A stretch of DNA of 44,810 nt, taken from assembly GCA_009782955.1 (NCBI GenBank), contig WRIB01000016.1, positions 1-44,810 of the forward strand. The letters run 5' to 3'. Below the pieces are notes generated by a model. It was not told where the DNA came from and searched no databases. It worked only from the letters and a program-made list of their open reading frames with translations. The first letter of the stretch is position 1. Each line of letters opens with the position of its first letter. Of the stretch, positions 8,447-16,910 are shown in pieces. A program made the position numbers and the translations under genes. Origin of the DNA: Treponema sp. (GTDB lineage: Bacteria; Spirochaetota; Spirochaetia; Treponematales; Breznakiellaceae).

Positions 8447-9312
8447 GGTGTCCCTTCTGATGAAGATGCCTCGGCAAGCGAGGAAGATGCCTCGGCAAGC
8501 GAGGAAGATGCCTCGGCAAGCAGGGCGTGATCGTTGTTCCACTGCGCCAGATCGTCCAGAGCATTGCGCGTTTCCGTTACCTCCTGGTCGGACACCAATT
8601 CCCCGTCCCGCAGGGTAATAATGCGTTTGGTGTAGGCAGCCAATTCCGGTTCATGGGTTACCATGATGATCGTTTTTCCCTGTCTGTTGAGTTCCTGAAA
8701 AAGCCCCATGATCTCCAGCGTCATTCCAGTATCCAGGTTACCGGTAGGCTCGTCGGCCAGAATAAACGCCGGATCATTCACCATTGCCCGCGCTATGGCA
8801 ACCCGTTGCTGCTGTCCTCCGGAAAGCTGGGAGGGAAAATGATCCATTCGTTCGTGGAGGCCTACTTCCCGCAGGGCTGCCGATGCCCGTTCTTTTCGGG
8901 CCGACACGCTTTGCCTTTTTCCGTTTTTTTCCCGACGACGGTAAAACAGGGGCAGTTCAACATTTTCCAGTGCGGTAGTCCGGGCCAGCAAATTAAAGGA
9001 TTGAAACACAAAACCAATTTTCCGGTTTCTGATATAGGCAAAAGTGTCTGAATCGGATTTTGATGTTTCAATGCCATCCAGGGTATAGGTTCCTGCACTG
9101 GGTTTGTCAAGACAGCCCAGTATATTCATCAATGTTGATTTGCCGGAACCCGACGGCCCCATGACGGAAACAAATTCGCCTTTCTGAGCAGAAAAATCAA
9201 TGCCGCGCAGAGCCCGCACCACCACGGCATTCTGACCATCATTTAATTCCGAACCCTTTTTCACTTCCATCCGGTATTCCCGCTTGATCCCCTGCAACTC
9301 AATAACCGGCAC
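8443..9312 (-). CDS. ABC transporter ATPase (MacB/LolD type) with repeated C-terminal tail
   Basis: This 289-residue ATPase powers the adjacent permease. It shows Walker A GPSGSGKS (residues 52-59), the signature LSGGQQQR, Walker [12 protein letters not shown] and the switch histidine in VTHE. The GTG start at 9312-9310 overlaps the TAG of the upstream gene by one base, and a GGGAGAG ribosome site lies inside that gene. The extra C-terminal tail is odd: three tandem copies of L-A-E-A-S-S-S, encoded by the 21-bp repeat at 8462-8521. Typical family members lack this tail, so it looks like insertion of a repeat that stayed in frame. Confidence 0.95.
   Translation of the reverse strand: MPVIELQGIKREYRMEVKKGSELNDGQNAVVVRALRGIDFSAQKGEFVSVMGPSGSGKSTLMNILGCLDKPSAGTYTLDGIETSKSDSDTFAYIRNRKIGFVFQSFNLLARTTALENVELPLFYRRREKNGKRQSVSARKERASAALREVGLHERMDHFPSQLSGGQQQRVAIARAMVNDPAFILADEPTGNLDTGMTLEIMGLFQELNRQGKTIIMVTHEPELAAYTKRIITLRDGELVSDQEVTETRNALDDLAQWNNDHALLAEASSSLAEASSSLAEASSSEGTP
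8462..8521. repeat. 21-bp tandem repeat (about 2.9 copies) with internal hairpins
   Basis: The copies are at 8462-8482, 8483-8503 and 8504-8521, the last partial. Each unit contains CCTCG-GCAAG-CGAGG, able to form a 5-bp stem and 5-base loop, joined by AAGATG. It lies inside the 3' end of the ATPase gene, just upstream of the permease start, and encodes the repeated L-A-E-A-S-S-S tail. Confidence 0.95.
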
Positions 9313-10628
9313 TATATTCTCTCCCGAAGGATTACCTCTTTGCCTTCAAGATCTTCTGAAAAAATTTCGGTAGATGAGCCGTTGGTAATGCCTATTCGCA
9401 CCCGTATTACTGCCAGTTTTCCGTCCTCGTCTATATACCAAAGATTGCGCATAACAATTGTTTCACGGGAAGCCCGGGTCTGCCCCTGCTGTCCGCCCTG
9501 CCTTCCGGAAGACTGCCTGCTGCCGCCTGTCCTGGAACTGCTTTGTCCGCCGCCCATCATCAAATCTGTAATGCCGCCGCCCGTGTTTTGATTCTGATTG
9601 CTTCCGCTGTTTTGAGCCTGCTCTCTTGCTTCAATTGCCGTCTGCCGCTCCTCCTCGCTCATATCCTCCAGGCTTGCAATAAAAACCATTTCGGAAATTT
9701 GTTCAGTGCTTAAACCTGACGGCTGGTAACGAAGGGCTGCATTGGAAACCATCAAAACATCCTCGCTGCGCTCCACGATAAAGTCCACTGCACAGGTCAT
9801 TCCCGGCAGGAGCGAGCCGTCGTGATTTTCTACATTGATAATCACCGTATAGGAAACTACGTTATTTGTTACAACAGGAACCATTCGGATCGTGTCCACT
9901 ACACCCGGAAATCTGCGTCCCGGCAGGCTTTCCAGGGTAAAACGCACTGTTTGTCCCTTATGTATGGAAGTAATATCTAGTTCGCCAACCCCTGCTTCTA
10001 TCTGCATCTCACTTAGATTCTCCGCCAGGGTAAAAATACTGGTTGAATTATTGCTGGAACTATCCACTACCGTGTCGCCGATGTTGATATTCCGGTCAAG
10101 CACAATGCCGTCAATCGGCGAAGTAATGTAAGCGTACTGATTGATCTCGGTTTCTACTTCTTTCAGATTTGCCTCTGCAACGGCAAGGTCCGCCGCCTGA
10201 CTGTCCAGTGTGGTTTTATTGGTTTTAAGTTCGTATTCGGAAATCAGGTTCTTTTCGGCAAGAATCGCCTGGGTACGGTAATTAATCAACTGTAATTCAT
10301 AATTGGCCCTTGCCTTGACGACAGATGCATAGTACTGTTCCCGCTTAAGACGGAGCATGTCGGTATTCAATTCCGCAAGAATATCGCCTTTTTTTACTGT
10401 ATCGTTGTAATCGACGAAAACCTTTTCAACCTTGCCGCTCATACGGGGCAGGACATTAACCGTAGAAACGGGTTTAACAGTGCCGCTGGACGAGATAGTA
10501 CGTTCCAGCGTACCCCGGCGGACATTGGTAAATTCATAAGTGGCCGATCTTGTTTTTTTACCGGAACAACCGCAGAACAGGACAATAAAGGGAATTAAAA
10601 CTGCAAGCAACAGTCGTTTTACATTCAC
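9312..10628 (-). CDS. MacA/HlyD-family periplasmic adaptor lipoprotein
   Basis: The 438-residue adaptor connects the MacB-like pump to the TolC channel. It starts with a lipoprotein signal and a candidate acylated Cys21 (LFCGC), so it is probably membrane-tethered. A biotinyl-lipoyl-like domain, a helical hairpin (about residues 75-140) and a beta-barrel domain follow (PIDGIVLDRNINIGDTV is typical). An unusual Gln/Ser/Gly-rich low-complexity insert lies at about residues 333-390, before the last membrane-proximal segment. The start is GTG, with AGGA upstream. It is the first gene of the operon adaptor-ATPase-permease-TolC, all overlapping or nearly touching. Confidence 0.92.
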   Translation of the reverse strand: MNVKRLLLAVLIPFIVLFCGCSGKKTRSATYEFTNVRRGTLERTISSSGTVKPVSTVNVLPRMSGKVEKVFVDYNDTVKKGDILAELNTDMLRLKREQYYASVVKARANYELQLINYRTQAILAEKNLISEYELKTNKTTLDSQAADLAVAEANLKEVETEINQYAYITSPIDGIVLDRNINIGDTVVDSSSNNSTSIFTLAENLSEMQIEAGVGELDITSIHKGQTVRFTLESLPGRRFPGVVDTIRMVPVVTNNVVSYTVIINVENHDGSLLPGMTCAVDFIVERSEDVLMVSNAALRYQPSGLSTEQISEMVFIASLEDMSEEERQTAIEAREQAQNSGSNQNQNTGGGITDLMMGGGQSSSRTGGSRQSSGRQGGQQGQTRASRETIVMRNLWYIDEDGKLAVIRVRIGITNGSSTEIFSEDLEGKEVILRERI

Positions 10629-10751
10629 GGATAATTAATATCCTAAGACAAAAGAGACATCTATGTACAGCGTACGCTGCGAAGCGTATTTCAGCCCGAT
10701 CCTCATGCATCAGATATGAATTACCATTTCAGAAAAACCGCGCAAAATTCT

Positions 10752-11990
10752 TCAGTCACCCATCCCCTCAAGCACCTGGATTGCACTTGTTTTCTCGGGC
10801 TCATCTTCGCCGTGACGCACAAATACCAGACTGATAAAAGCCAAAGCAAAGGCTATACAGGCATAGAGGAACAGTACCTTGTAATGTCCAACCATGTCGC
10901 GGATAAAGCCGAATAAAACCGGAGAAACAATCTGCGAGCTAAAAGAAAAGAAGTAGTAATAGCCGATAAAAGTACCCACCTTCTCTTCGCCCGAAAGCCG
11001 CATTACCATCGGCAGAGAGTTGATATTGACAAATGCCCAGAAAAATCCGCCCAGGAACAGGCAGGCACGCGTTATCCATATATTGGCCGTAAAAATCATC
11101 GGGAAAAACAATATGGTAATACCTGTTAGCCCCATTAAAATGGCTTTTCGCCGCCCTATTTTTGCACCGATAAAGCCCGCCGGAACTGCAAAGGCCAAAA
11201 AGGTCAGAGAAAAAAATGTAAGTGTCATTGTGGCGCTGCCGGCATCCATTCCCAGAGTGTTTGTTGCATACAGGGTAAAGAAGGTTTCTACAGCGTTATA
11301 GCCTGTGAACCAGAAAAACACGCCAAAGAGAATCAGCAGAAGACTTTTTTTCTCTTCTTTGGAGAGGTTTAATCTCTTTATTTTGCTTTCCTGCTCCGGC
11401 TCGTACGCCTGCCCGGGCTCACGTACAAAGAACGCCAATATCGCAAGCGCGGCCAGCATTACGACGGCGCTTGCCAAAAACGGGAGCGGAAAACCGCCTA
11501 CCTTAAAAAGAAAACCGCCCGCCAGAAAGGCGATGACACTGCCAACCCCGCCCATAAGGTTAACAATGCCGTTAGCCTGTGAACGCAGCGGGCCAGGGGT
11601 AATATCGGGCATCAGTGCTACCACGGGCGACCGCCATATCGACATTACAAAGGTAAAGACGATCAAAACTGCCATAAGAGACAAGAGATCATTCATCTGC
11701 GGAATTAATGTAAACGCCATGGCGCAGACCGGCAAACCGATAAAAATATACGGCATCCGCCGGCCGAAACGTGTCCTGGTTCTGTCGCTTAATTTTCCGA
11801 ACACCGGCTGAAAGATAACGCCGAAAATATTGTCAATTGTCATGATAAATCCGATCACTGTGGTGCTTTTGATAAAGCCCTCAAGGATTTGCGGCACATA
11901 GGCATTATACACACTCCATGCAAGTGACGATGCAAAAAAACCGAAAGATAAAAGAAACGTCTTTTTTACGTCCAGTTTATTTTTGTGCAT
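10752..11990 (-). CDS. MFS transporter, SLC45/GPH-like (probable sugar symporter)
   Basis: A polytopic membrane protein of 412 residues with about twelve helices. The loop GKLSDRTRTRFGRRMPYI between helices 2 and 3 and the stretch RSPVVALMPDITPGPLRSQANGIVNL resemble the SLC45/GPH group, whose members move disaccharides with protons or cations. The actual substrate cannot be read from the sequence. The ATG at 11990 is preferred over the TTG two codons upstream because GGGGAA is correctly spaced. It is separated by 123 bases from the downstream efflux operon on the same strand. No sugar-metabolism gene is adjacent. Confidence 0.85.
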   Translation of the reverse strand: MHKNKLDVKKTFLLSFGFFASSLAWSVYNAYVPQILEGFIKSTTVIGFIMTIDNIFGVIFQPVFGKLSDRTRTRFGRRMPYIFIGLPVCAMAFTLIPQMNDLLSLMAVLIVFTFVMSIWRSPVVALMPDITPGPLRSQANGIVNLMGGVGSVIAFLAGGFLFKVGGFPLPFLASAVVMLAALAILAFFVREPGQAYEPEQESKIKRLNLSKEEKKSLLLILFGVFFWFTGYNAVETFFTLYATNTLGMDAGSATMTLTFFSLTFLAFAVPAGFIGAKIGRRKAILMGLTGITILFFPMIFTANIWITRACLFLGGFFWAFVNINSLPMVMRLSGEEKVGTFIGYYYFFSFSSQIVSPVLFGFIRDMVGHYKVLFLYACIAFALAFISLVFVRHGEDEPEKTSAIQVLEGMGD

Positions 11991-12092
11991 TTGCAATTCC
12001 CCATGCCATGGAGTATATCACTTATTAAGGGAAATCAGCTACTGTCTGTCATCCGGCAGAATTATACAGCCATGAACATTTTTGATTTTATT

Positions 12093-12293
12093 CTAAAAAA
12101 TCTCTACGCCATTAAACAAAAATTCTCTGGACCGGCAATAAGGACAGCGCACATAATGCAAAGCAACTCTTTTTAAGCACTTTGAACATTTTTTTGTTTC
12201 CGGTGTTTCATTTTTTTTAGGCTTTTTAAAAGCTGCTTTTTTGGAAGAACCTTGTTCCAATGATTCTTCAACAAACTCATTTACTACAAACAT
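12093..12293 (-). CDS. Small zinc-ribbon protein (66 residues)
   Basis: Two CxxC pairs are seen in the C-terminal half: KKCSKCLKR and RCPYCRSRE, 13 residues apart. This is a classic zinc-ribbon knuckle pattern, preceded by a Lys-rich linker. A good AGGAG ribosome site precedes the ATG. A promoter can be drawn upstream with a -10 like TATATT, and the left operator arm at 12340-12360 falls over its -35 region. The gene is therefore probably real and co-regulated with the divergent AraC-type gene. Nucleic-acid or protein binding is plausible for such ribbons, but no specific function is claimed. Confidence 0.7.
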   Translation of the reverse strand: MFVVNEFVEESLEQGSSKKAAFKKPKKNETPETKKCSKCLKRVALHYVRCPYCRSREFLFNGVEIF

Positions 12294-12339
12294 TTTTTAG
12301 TTCTCCTTTCTGACAGAAATATAAAACAAACACAAAATA

Positions 12340-12437
12340 AAAATGAACATTCCTGATCATTAACCAATATTTTGTAAAATTCAGGATTTACATTTTTTAA
12401 TAAATAATTTAGAAATATGATCAGAATTGTTCATTTT
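12340..12437. promoter_or_regulatory. Divergent operator pair between zinc-ribbon gene and AraC-type regulator 1
   Basis: Two 21-base arms face each other: 12340-12360 on one strand and 12417-12437 on the other. Both read ATGATCAgaA..-TTCATT in the direction of the gene they serve, with only a few mismatches between them. The right arm ends 18-19 bases before the TATAAT of the regulator gene, so it covers the -35 position. The left arm stands in the same place relative to TATATT of the zinc-ribbon gene. The same arms recur at 15312-15389. Confidence 0.75.
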
Positions 12438-12454
12438 TAATAACGAAAAAACCT

Positions 12455-12460
12455 TATAAT
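12455..12460 (+). promoter_or_regulatory. -10 box of AraC-type regulator 1
   Basis: A perfect TATAAT lies 17 bases before the ATG at 12478. TTCATT, part of the operator arm, is at 12430-12435, where a -35 would be. A poor -35 overlapped by an operator fits activator-dependent transcription. Confidence 0.55.
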
Positions 12461-12477
12461 TTGAACGGGGAAAATTT

Positions 12478-13905
12478 ATGCTTAAGCCGTATGATTTACT
12501 TGATAGCATTTTAAATGAGATTGAAAAAGGTCTAAAAGAAGGTATAGACGAAATTGTTCTTGCGGACAAGTTTTACATTTCATCAGCTCATCTAAGGCGG
12601 CTTTTTAAGTTCGCTTTCGGACGGCCAATTGGCGCATACATACGCTCCCGCAAACTGGCGGCAAGCGTAGAAGATTTACTGCTTACCGGAATGAATGTTC
12701 TGGATATAGCCATGGAATACGGACTTGAATATGAACAAACATATATCAGGGCATTTAAGCGCGAGTTTGGTCTTACGCCGGGCGAATTGCGCAAGACCGG
12801 GCAGATACTCAAAATAACGCCGCCTCTCCAGCTTTTTGACACCAACAAACTGGCGAACGGAGTATTCTTTGGGCCGGAGATTGTAATTGTCCCGCAATTC
12901 CATGTTGTGGGAAAAAGACATAAAATGCCGTTCCGCTATGAATTAACATTACCTCCTTATTTTGCAAATCAATTTATGGCTGCAGAGCAGGCACATATCC
13001 CCAATGCAATAAACCCCGATGTACTTATTACCGTTTCAGGTGACGCCGGCACAGATGAAGATTATTGTTTTTTTATGCCGGCGGTTCAGGTAAAAACACC
13101 GGATAACGTTCCCGAAGGATTTGACTGCTATACCTTTCCGACTTCGTTATGTGCAAAATTCTGGTTTATTGGAGCAGATGATACCAGGGATCTTAATATG
13201 CATATTGCAGACAGGATGTTCAGGGCCATTGATGATTTTTTGAATGACGAGAATCAAAATTACATTATGGAACAGAAAAGGATTATTTTTGACCGATTTG
13301 ATACATCAAAATACGGCGGACATTTTAAATTTTGGGAATGGCATTCTCCGGTAAAAATAAAAACAAAAAACAATGCCCCCAAAAATCCTGCAGGAATTAT
13401 TAAAACTTACCGACAGGAAATGCCTGCGGTGCGTTTTATCGGGAAAAAGCATTTCGAACCCGTGAACGATTTTCTTTTCGACAAAATTCTTGACAATTTT
13501 GACAGGTGGCGTTTGAATAATACATTTGATGCCATAGAAAAAAATACCGAAAAAGATCTGAAAAAACTGTATGAAGGAGGCAATGCATACATCTGTTTGA
13601 TAAGAAAAACAAAAGATGAACTTTTTGAATACTGGTTAGGTATGTTTATGCCAAAGGGAACTGCTGTTCCTAAAGGATATGAAATGATTAATTTCCCGAA
13701 ATCAAAATTGGGTATTTGCAGCGTATATGATAAAAGAAGAGCAATAATGAAATATGATTCTGATTGCAGAAAAAAATTGGCGGAAGAAGGTATATGTCAA
13801 ACAGATACGGCAGCAAAATGGTTTTTTCTACGATTCAACTGGCGCAATTTTTTTGAAATAGACGGATACGGGAAAAGTATTCTGGAGTATTGCTTCTTTT
13901 TTTAA
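12478..13905 (+). CDS. AraC-family regulator 1 with C-terminal effector-binding region
   Basis: The 475-residue protein has its AraC-type double helix-turn-helix at the N terminus (about residues 5-105): LADKFYISSAHLRRLFKFAFG, then YIRAFKREFGLTPGELRKTGQ. The remaining 350 residues look like two effector-binding modules related to the Rob/GyrI fold, each starting with a segment of the type VVGKRHKMPF or VRFIGKKHF and including EGFDCYTFPTSLCAKF. Such domains often bind hydrophobic cations. It is a close paralogue of the gene at 15421. A GGGG ribosome site precedes the ATG. Its stop codon shares bases with the convergent MATE stop. Drug-responsive activation of the linked exporter is an inference. 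Confidence 0.88.
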   Translation: MLKPYDLLDSILNEIEKGLKEGIDEIVLADKFYISSAHLRRLFKFAFGRPIGAYIRSRKLAASVEDLLLTGMNVLDIAMEYGLEYEQTYIRAFKREFGLTPGELRKTGQILKITPPLQLFDTNKLANGVFFGPEIVIVPQFHVVGKRHKMPFRYELTLPPYFANQFMAAEQAHIPNAINPDVLITVSGDAGTDEDYCFFMPAVQVKTPDNVPEGFDCYTFPTSLCAKFWFIGADDTRDLNMHIADRMFRAIDDFLNDENQNYIMEQKRIIFDRFDTSKYGGHFKFWEWHSPVKIKTKNNAPKNPAGIIKTYRQEMPAVRFIGKKHFEPVNDFLFDKILDNFDRWRLNNTFDAIEKNTEKDLKKLYEGGNAYICLIRKTKDELFEYWLGMFMPKGTAVPKGYEMINFPKSKLGICSVYDKRRAIMKYDSDCRKKLAEEGICQTDTAAKWFFLRFNWRNFFEIDGYGKSILEYCFFF

Positions 13906-15278
13906 TTAACTGCGGAAATAACTTTTTTAAATGGTTTTAAGAAAAAGAATTCCCTGCCTTTCCAAAATCTTAAAAAGTTAATAATACCCCGGACGATTTC
14001 ATCAACAAGGAACGCAATAAAAATTCCCAATAATCCCATGTTAACGGTAAAGATAAGTACATAAGACAATACTACCAAAAGGATAGTCCCAAAAGCCTGT
14101 CCAAACAGCATCCATTTGGTATCGCCCATACCCTTTATTGCCAGACCAATTACACAATTTACCGATTTTGGAAACATGGTACACGAAGTAATTATTAAGA
14201 ACAGGGCGGCATAATCAACAAGGGCTTTATCACTGGTAAACATGCCCAGTATTTCTTTGGGAAAAATAATAAAAAATGCCGCAACAACGGTACAGATAAG
14301 CAAAGAAAAACGGAGGCATCTAAAACCTACATTTATTGCCTGCTGATGATCATCTCCGCCGGTTTTATGGCCTACCAGCGTCAACGCCGCATTTGCAAAA
14401 CCCATGTACAAAAACCATGAGAGAATTTCTATCGAGAAAATTAACGAATATATTCCTGCGGCCATTATATCAAGTTTGTTTAAAAAAGCAACCAAAAACA
14501 GACTCCCTACATGCCAAAGGCCGATTTCCATTCCCGAAGGAATGCCGATTTTAAGGACATTTTTATATAAATTCCAGCGGAAAACAAAAGCCTTTTTTAT
14601 TTCCAGCTTAAAAGGAATATTCTTGCTTTTAAAAACAAATAAGATCATAATCGGAGCTGTTACAAAATTTGATATGGTTGTAGCAAGAGCGGCTCCTTCA
14701 ATGCCCATCTCGGGGAACCCGAATTTACCGAAAATTAAAATCCAGTCGAGCAGAATGTTTAGTGCATTGGCTGCAAAACCGGAAAGCATTATTATTTTAG
14801 TTATCCCGATTCCCTGCATAATGGAAACAGAAGTTATTACAGGCCCCAATGTCAGTAAACTAATCGATAATATCCTTATATAGGATGTGCTGTATTCCAG
14901 AACAGGAGACTGCAGGCTCATTATTCTGAACATATAACCTGAACCGAAAAAGAAAAACAAAAAAGCGAATAATGGAAATATGGAATTGCCGATAAATGAA
15001 CATTCCGCATAACTTTTGGCCTGCGATTCATTTTTTGCGCCTATACTTTGGGCAATCAGAATGGTTGTCCCTCCGCAAACAGCGAATATTGCCGAAGTAA
15101 TTGCATAAAACGCAACAAGAGCGTTCCCAATAGCGGAAAAATAGAAAGAATCAACATGACCCAGCATAGCCCTGTCAACCCAGATCTGTACTTGATAGCT
15201 CAATTGCTCAAGAATAAGGGGGATTGCTATGGTGAGTATCTTTCTTGTACTGACCCTTTCGGTGCTTAATTCTTTCAT
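13902..15278 (-). CDS. MATE-family multidrug/cation antiporter
   Basis: A 458-residue inner-membrane protein with about twelve hydrophobic helices in two homologous halves. The opening KILTIAIPLILEQLSYQVQIWVDRAMLGH is typical of MATE exporters, which use sodium or proton gradients to expel organic cations or metabolites. It starts at the ATG at 15278, with a weak ribosome site. A promoter with TATACA at 17 bases from TTCATT (part of the operator arm at 15312-15332) is visible upstream. It lies between the two AraC-type genes, divergent from one and convergent with the other, so it is the likely target of one or both. Confidence 0.92.
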   Translation of the reverse strand: MKELSTERVSTRKILTIAIPLILEQLSYQVQIWVDRAMLGHVDSFYFSAIGNALVAFYAITSAIFAVCGGTTILIAQSIGAKNESQAKSYAECSFIGNSIFPLFAFLFFFFGSGYMFRIMSLQSPVLEYSTSYIRILSISLLTLGPVITSVSIMQGIGITKIIMLSGFAANALNILLDWILIFGKFGFPEMGIEGAALATTISNFVTAPIMILFVFKSKNIPFKLEIKKAFVFRWNLYKNVLKIGIPSGMEIGLWHVGSLFLVAFLNKLDIMAAGIYSLIFSIEILSWFLYMGFANAALTLVGHKTGGDDHQQAINVGFRCLRFSLLICTVVAAFFIIFPKEILGMFTSDKALVDYAALFLIITSCTMFPKSVNCVIGLAIKGMGDTKWMLFGQAFGTILLVVLSYVLIFTVNMGLLGIFIAFLVDEIVRGIINFLRFWKGREFFFLKPFKKVISAVN

Positions 15279-15311
15279 GCTGCTTTTTCATGTATATCAA
15301 ATCAAAAATAT

Positions 15312-15389
15312 AAAATGAACTTTTTTGATCATTCTTATATAATATAGTAAATATTATTAGTTTATAATATGATCAAAAATATTCATTGC
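15312..15389. promoter_or_regulatory. Divergent operator pair between MATE gene and AraC-type regulator 2
   Basis: The arms at 15312-15332 and 15369-15389 form an inverted pair of the sequence ATGATCAaaaA..-TTCATT, nearly the same as the pair at 12340-12437. The left arm stands 17 bases before the TATACA of the MATE promoter. The right arm lies about 32 bases before the start of regulator 2. This indicates shared regulation and autoregulation. Confidence 0.75.
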
Positions 15390-15420
15390 TAAAAACTCAA
15401 TATCTAATTGGGAGAATTTC

Positions 15421-16899
15421 ATGCTTAAGCCGTATGATTTACTTGAAGGTGTTTTAAACGAGATTGAAAAAAGACTGGAAAACAATATCAGCGAAAATCT
15501 TCTTGCGGAGAAAGTATATACATCCAAGGTTCATTTAAGACGGCTTTTTAAGTTCGCTTTCGGGCAGACAATCGGCGCATATATACGTTCCCGGAAACTG
15601 GCGGCAAGTATAGAAGATTTGCTGCTTACCGATATGAATGTTCTGGACATTGCTTTGAAATACGGACTTGAGTATGAACAATCTTACATCAGGGCATTTA
15701 AACGCGAATTCGGCCTAACGCCCGGTGACCTTCGAAGAACCGGGCAGATAATAAAAATAATGCCGCCTCTGCAGCTTTTTGACTCCAATAAATTCGGAGA
15801 AGGGCTTGTTTTCGGACCGGAAATTGTTATTATTCCGCAATTCCATGCTGTAGGCAAAAGGTATAAACTGCCGTTCCGTGATGCATTGGTTGTGTCCAAA
15901 GAATATAGAGCACAATTTGACAGGGAACTGATAAATATACCAAATACAGTGAATAACAATGTTTATATCAATATTAACAGCGAAGCCGAAACCAGTGCGG
16001 ATTATTCATGGTTTACGCCGTCAGTTCAGGTAAAGACCCTGGATAACATTCCCGAAGGGTTTTGTCATTATACTTTTCCTACATCGTTATGTGCCCGATT
16101 CAGATTTATCGGGATAATCGGTGATGACATTAACATGGCTACTGCGGACGGAATGTTCGATGCCATTGATGACTTTATGGCAGACGATCAGCAAAAGTTT
16201 TTTTTGGAAAGAAAAAGACTTAATATTGACAGATACAGTTCAGCGGCTTATGACGGTTGTTTATACGAGTGGGAGTGGTTTGCGCCCGTTATAAGAAAAA
16301 CCAAAAGCAATATTCCCGTGAACCCTGACGGAATTATCAAAACATACAAACAGAAAATACCTGCATTGCGTTTTATTGGAAAAAAATACTCTGAAACACT
16401 TGACGACTCTGTTTTTGACTGTATGCTAAGCACCGAAGGTACCGGGACTAATACCCTGCCCAAACAGCTTGCAAACAAAATCCTTGCAGATCTTGACAAC
16501 TGGCGTTTGAATTATTTGTTCGACGTGATAGAAAAGAAATCGGACAAAAACCTGAAAACATTATACGAAGGAGGCGATGCGTATATCAGCCTTATAAGAA
16601 AAAAAGACGATAAGGTTGTTGAATACTGGTTAGGTATGTTTATGCCAGAAAAAACCGAAGTTCCCGAAGGGTATGATATGATAGATTTTCCAAAATCAAC
16701 ATTGGGAGTTTGCCTTGTATACGGAAAACGGAACTCAATAATTCATTACGATGCCGATTGCAGAACCAAATTGACAAAAGAAGGCATTTGCAGCACAGAT
16801 AACATGGGTACAAAATGGTTTTTTCAGCGTTTTAACTGGCATAGATTTTTTGAAGAAGACCGGTACGGAAAAAGGCTGTTGGAGTATTGTTACTTTTAA
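15421..16899 (+). CDS. AraC-family regulator 2, paralogue of regulator 1
   Basis: A 492-residue paralogue of the protein at 12478, with the same N-terminal double helix-turn-helix (LAEKVYTSKVHLRRLFKFAFG, then YIRAFKREFGLTPGDLRRTGQ) and the same two-part C-terminal effector region. The recognition helices are almost identical, which agrees with the shared operator. The main length difference is an insertion at about residues 340-355 (containing STEGTGTN). The effector parts have diverged more than the DNA-binding part, as expected if the duplicates sense different ligands. A GGGAG ribosome site precedes the ATG. It is convergent with the RecA-fold ATPase gene. Confidence 0.88.
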   Translation: MLKPYDLLEGVLNEIEKRLENNISENLLAEKVYTSKVHLRRLFKFAFGQTIGAYIRSRKLAASIEDLLLTDMNVLDIALKYGLEYEQSYIRAFKREFGLTPGDLRRTGQIIKIMPPLQLFDSNKFGEGLVFGPEIVIIPQFHAVGKRYKLPFRDALVVSKEYRAQFDRELINIPNTVNNNVYININSEAETSADYSWFTPSVQVKTLDNIPEGFCHYTFPTSLCARFRFIGIIGDDINMATADGMFDAIDDFMADDQQKFFLERKRLNIDRYSSAAYDGCLYEWEWFAPVIRKTKSNIPVNPDGIIKTYKQKIPALRFIGKKYSETLDDSVFDCMLSTEGTGTNTLPKQLANKILADLDNWRLNYLFDVIEKKSDKNLKTLYEGGDAYISLIRKKDDKVVEYWLGMFMPEKTEVPEGYDMIDFPKSTLGVCLVYGKRNSIIHYDADCRTKLTKEGICSTDNMGTKWFFQRFNWHRFFEEDRYGKRLLEYCYF

Positions 16900-16910
16900 T
16901 CCGGAAATCT

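Noticed and set aside
8462-8521. CRISPR-like short array
   Set aside because: The units are directly adjacent with no spacers, and they lie in frame inside a gene.
8447-8542. Extended N terminus for the MacB permease with repeated C-R-G-I-F
   Set aside because: The extension is only the other frame of the 21-bp repeat. The ATGA overlap at 8446 and the typical MacB opening after it mark the real start.
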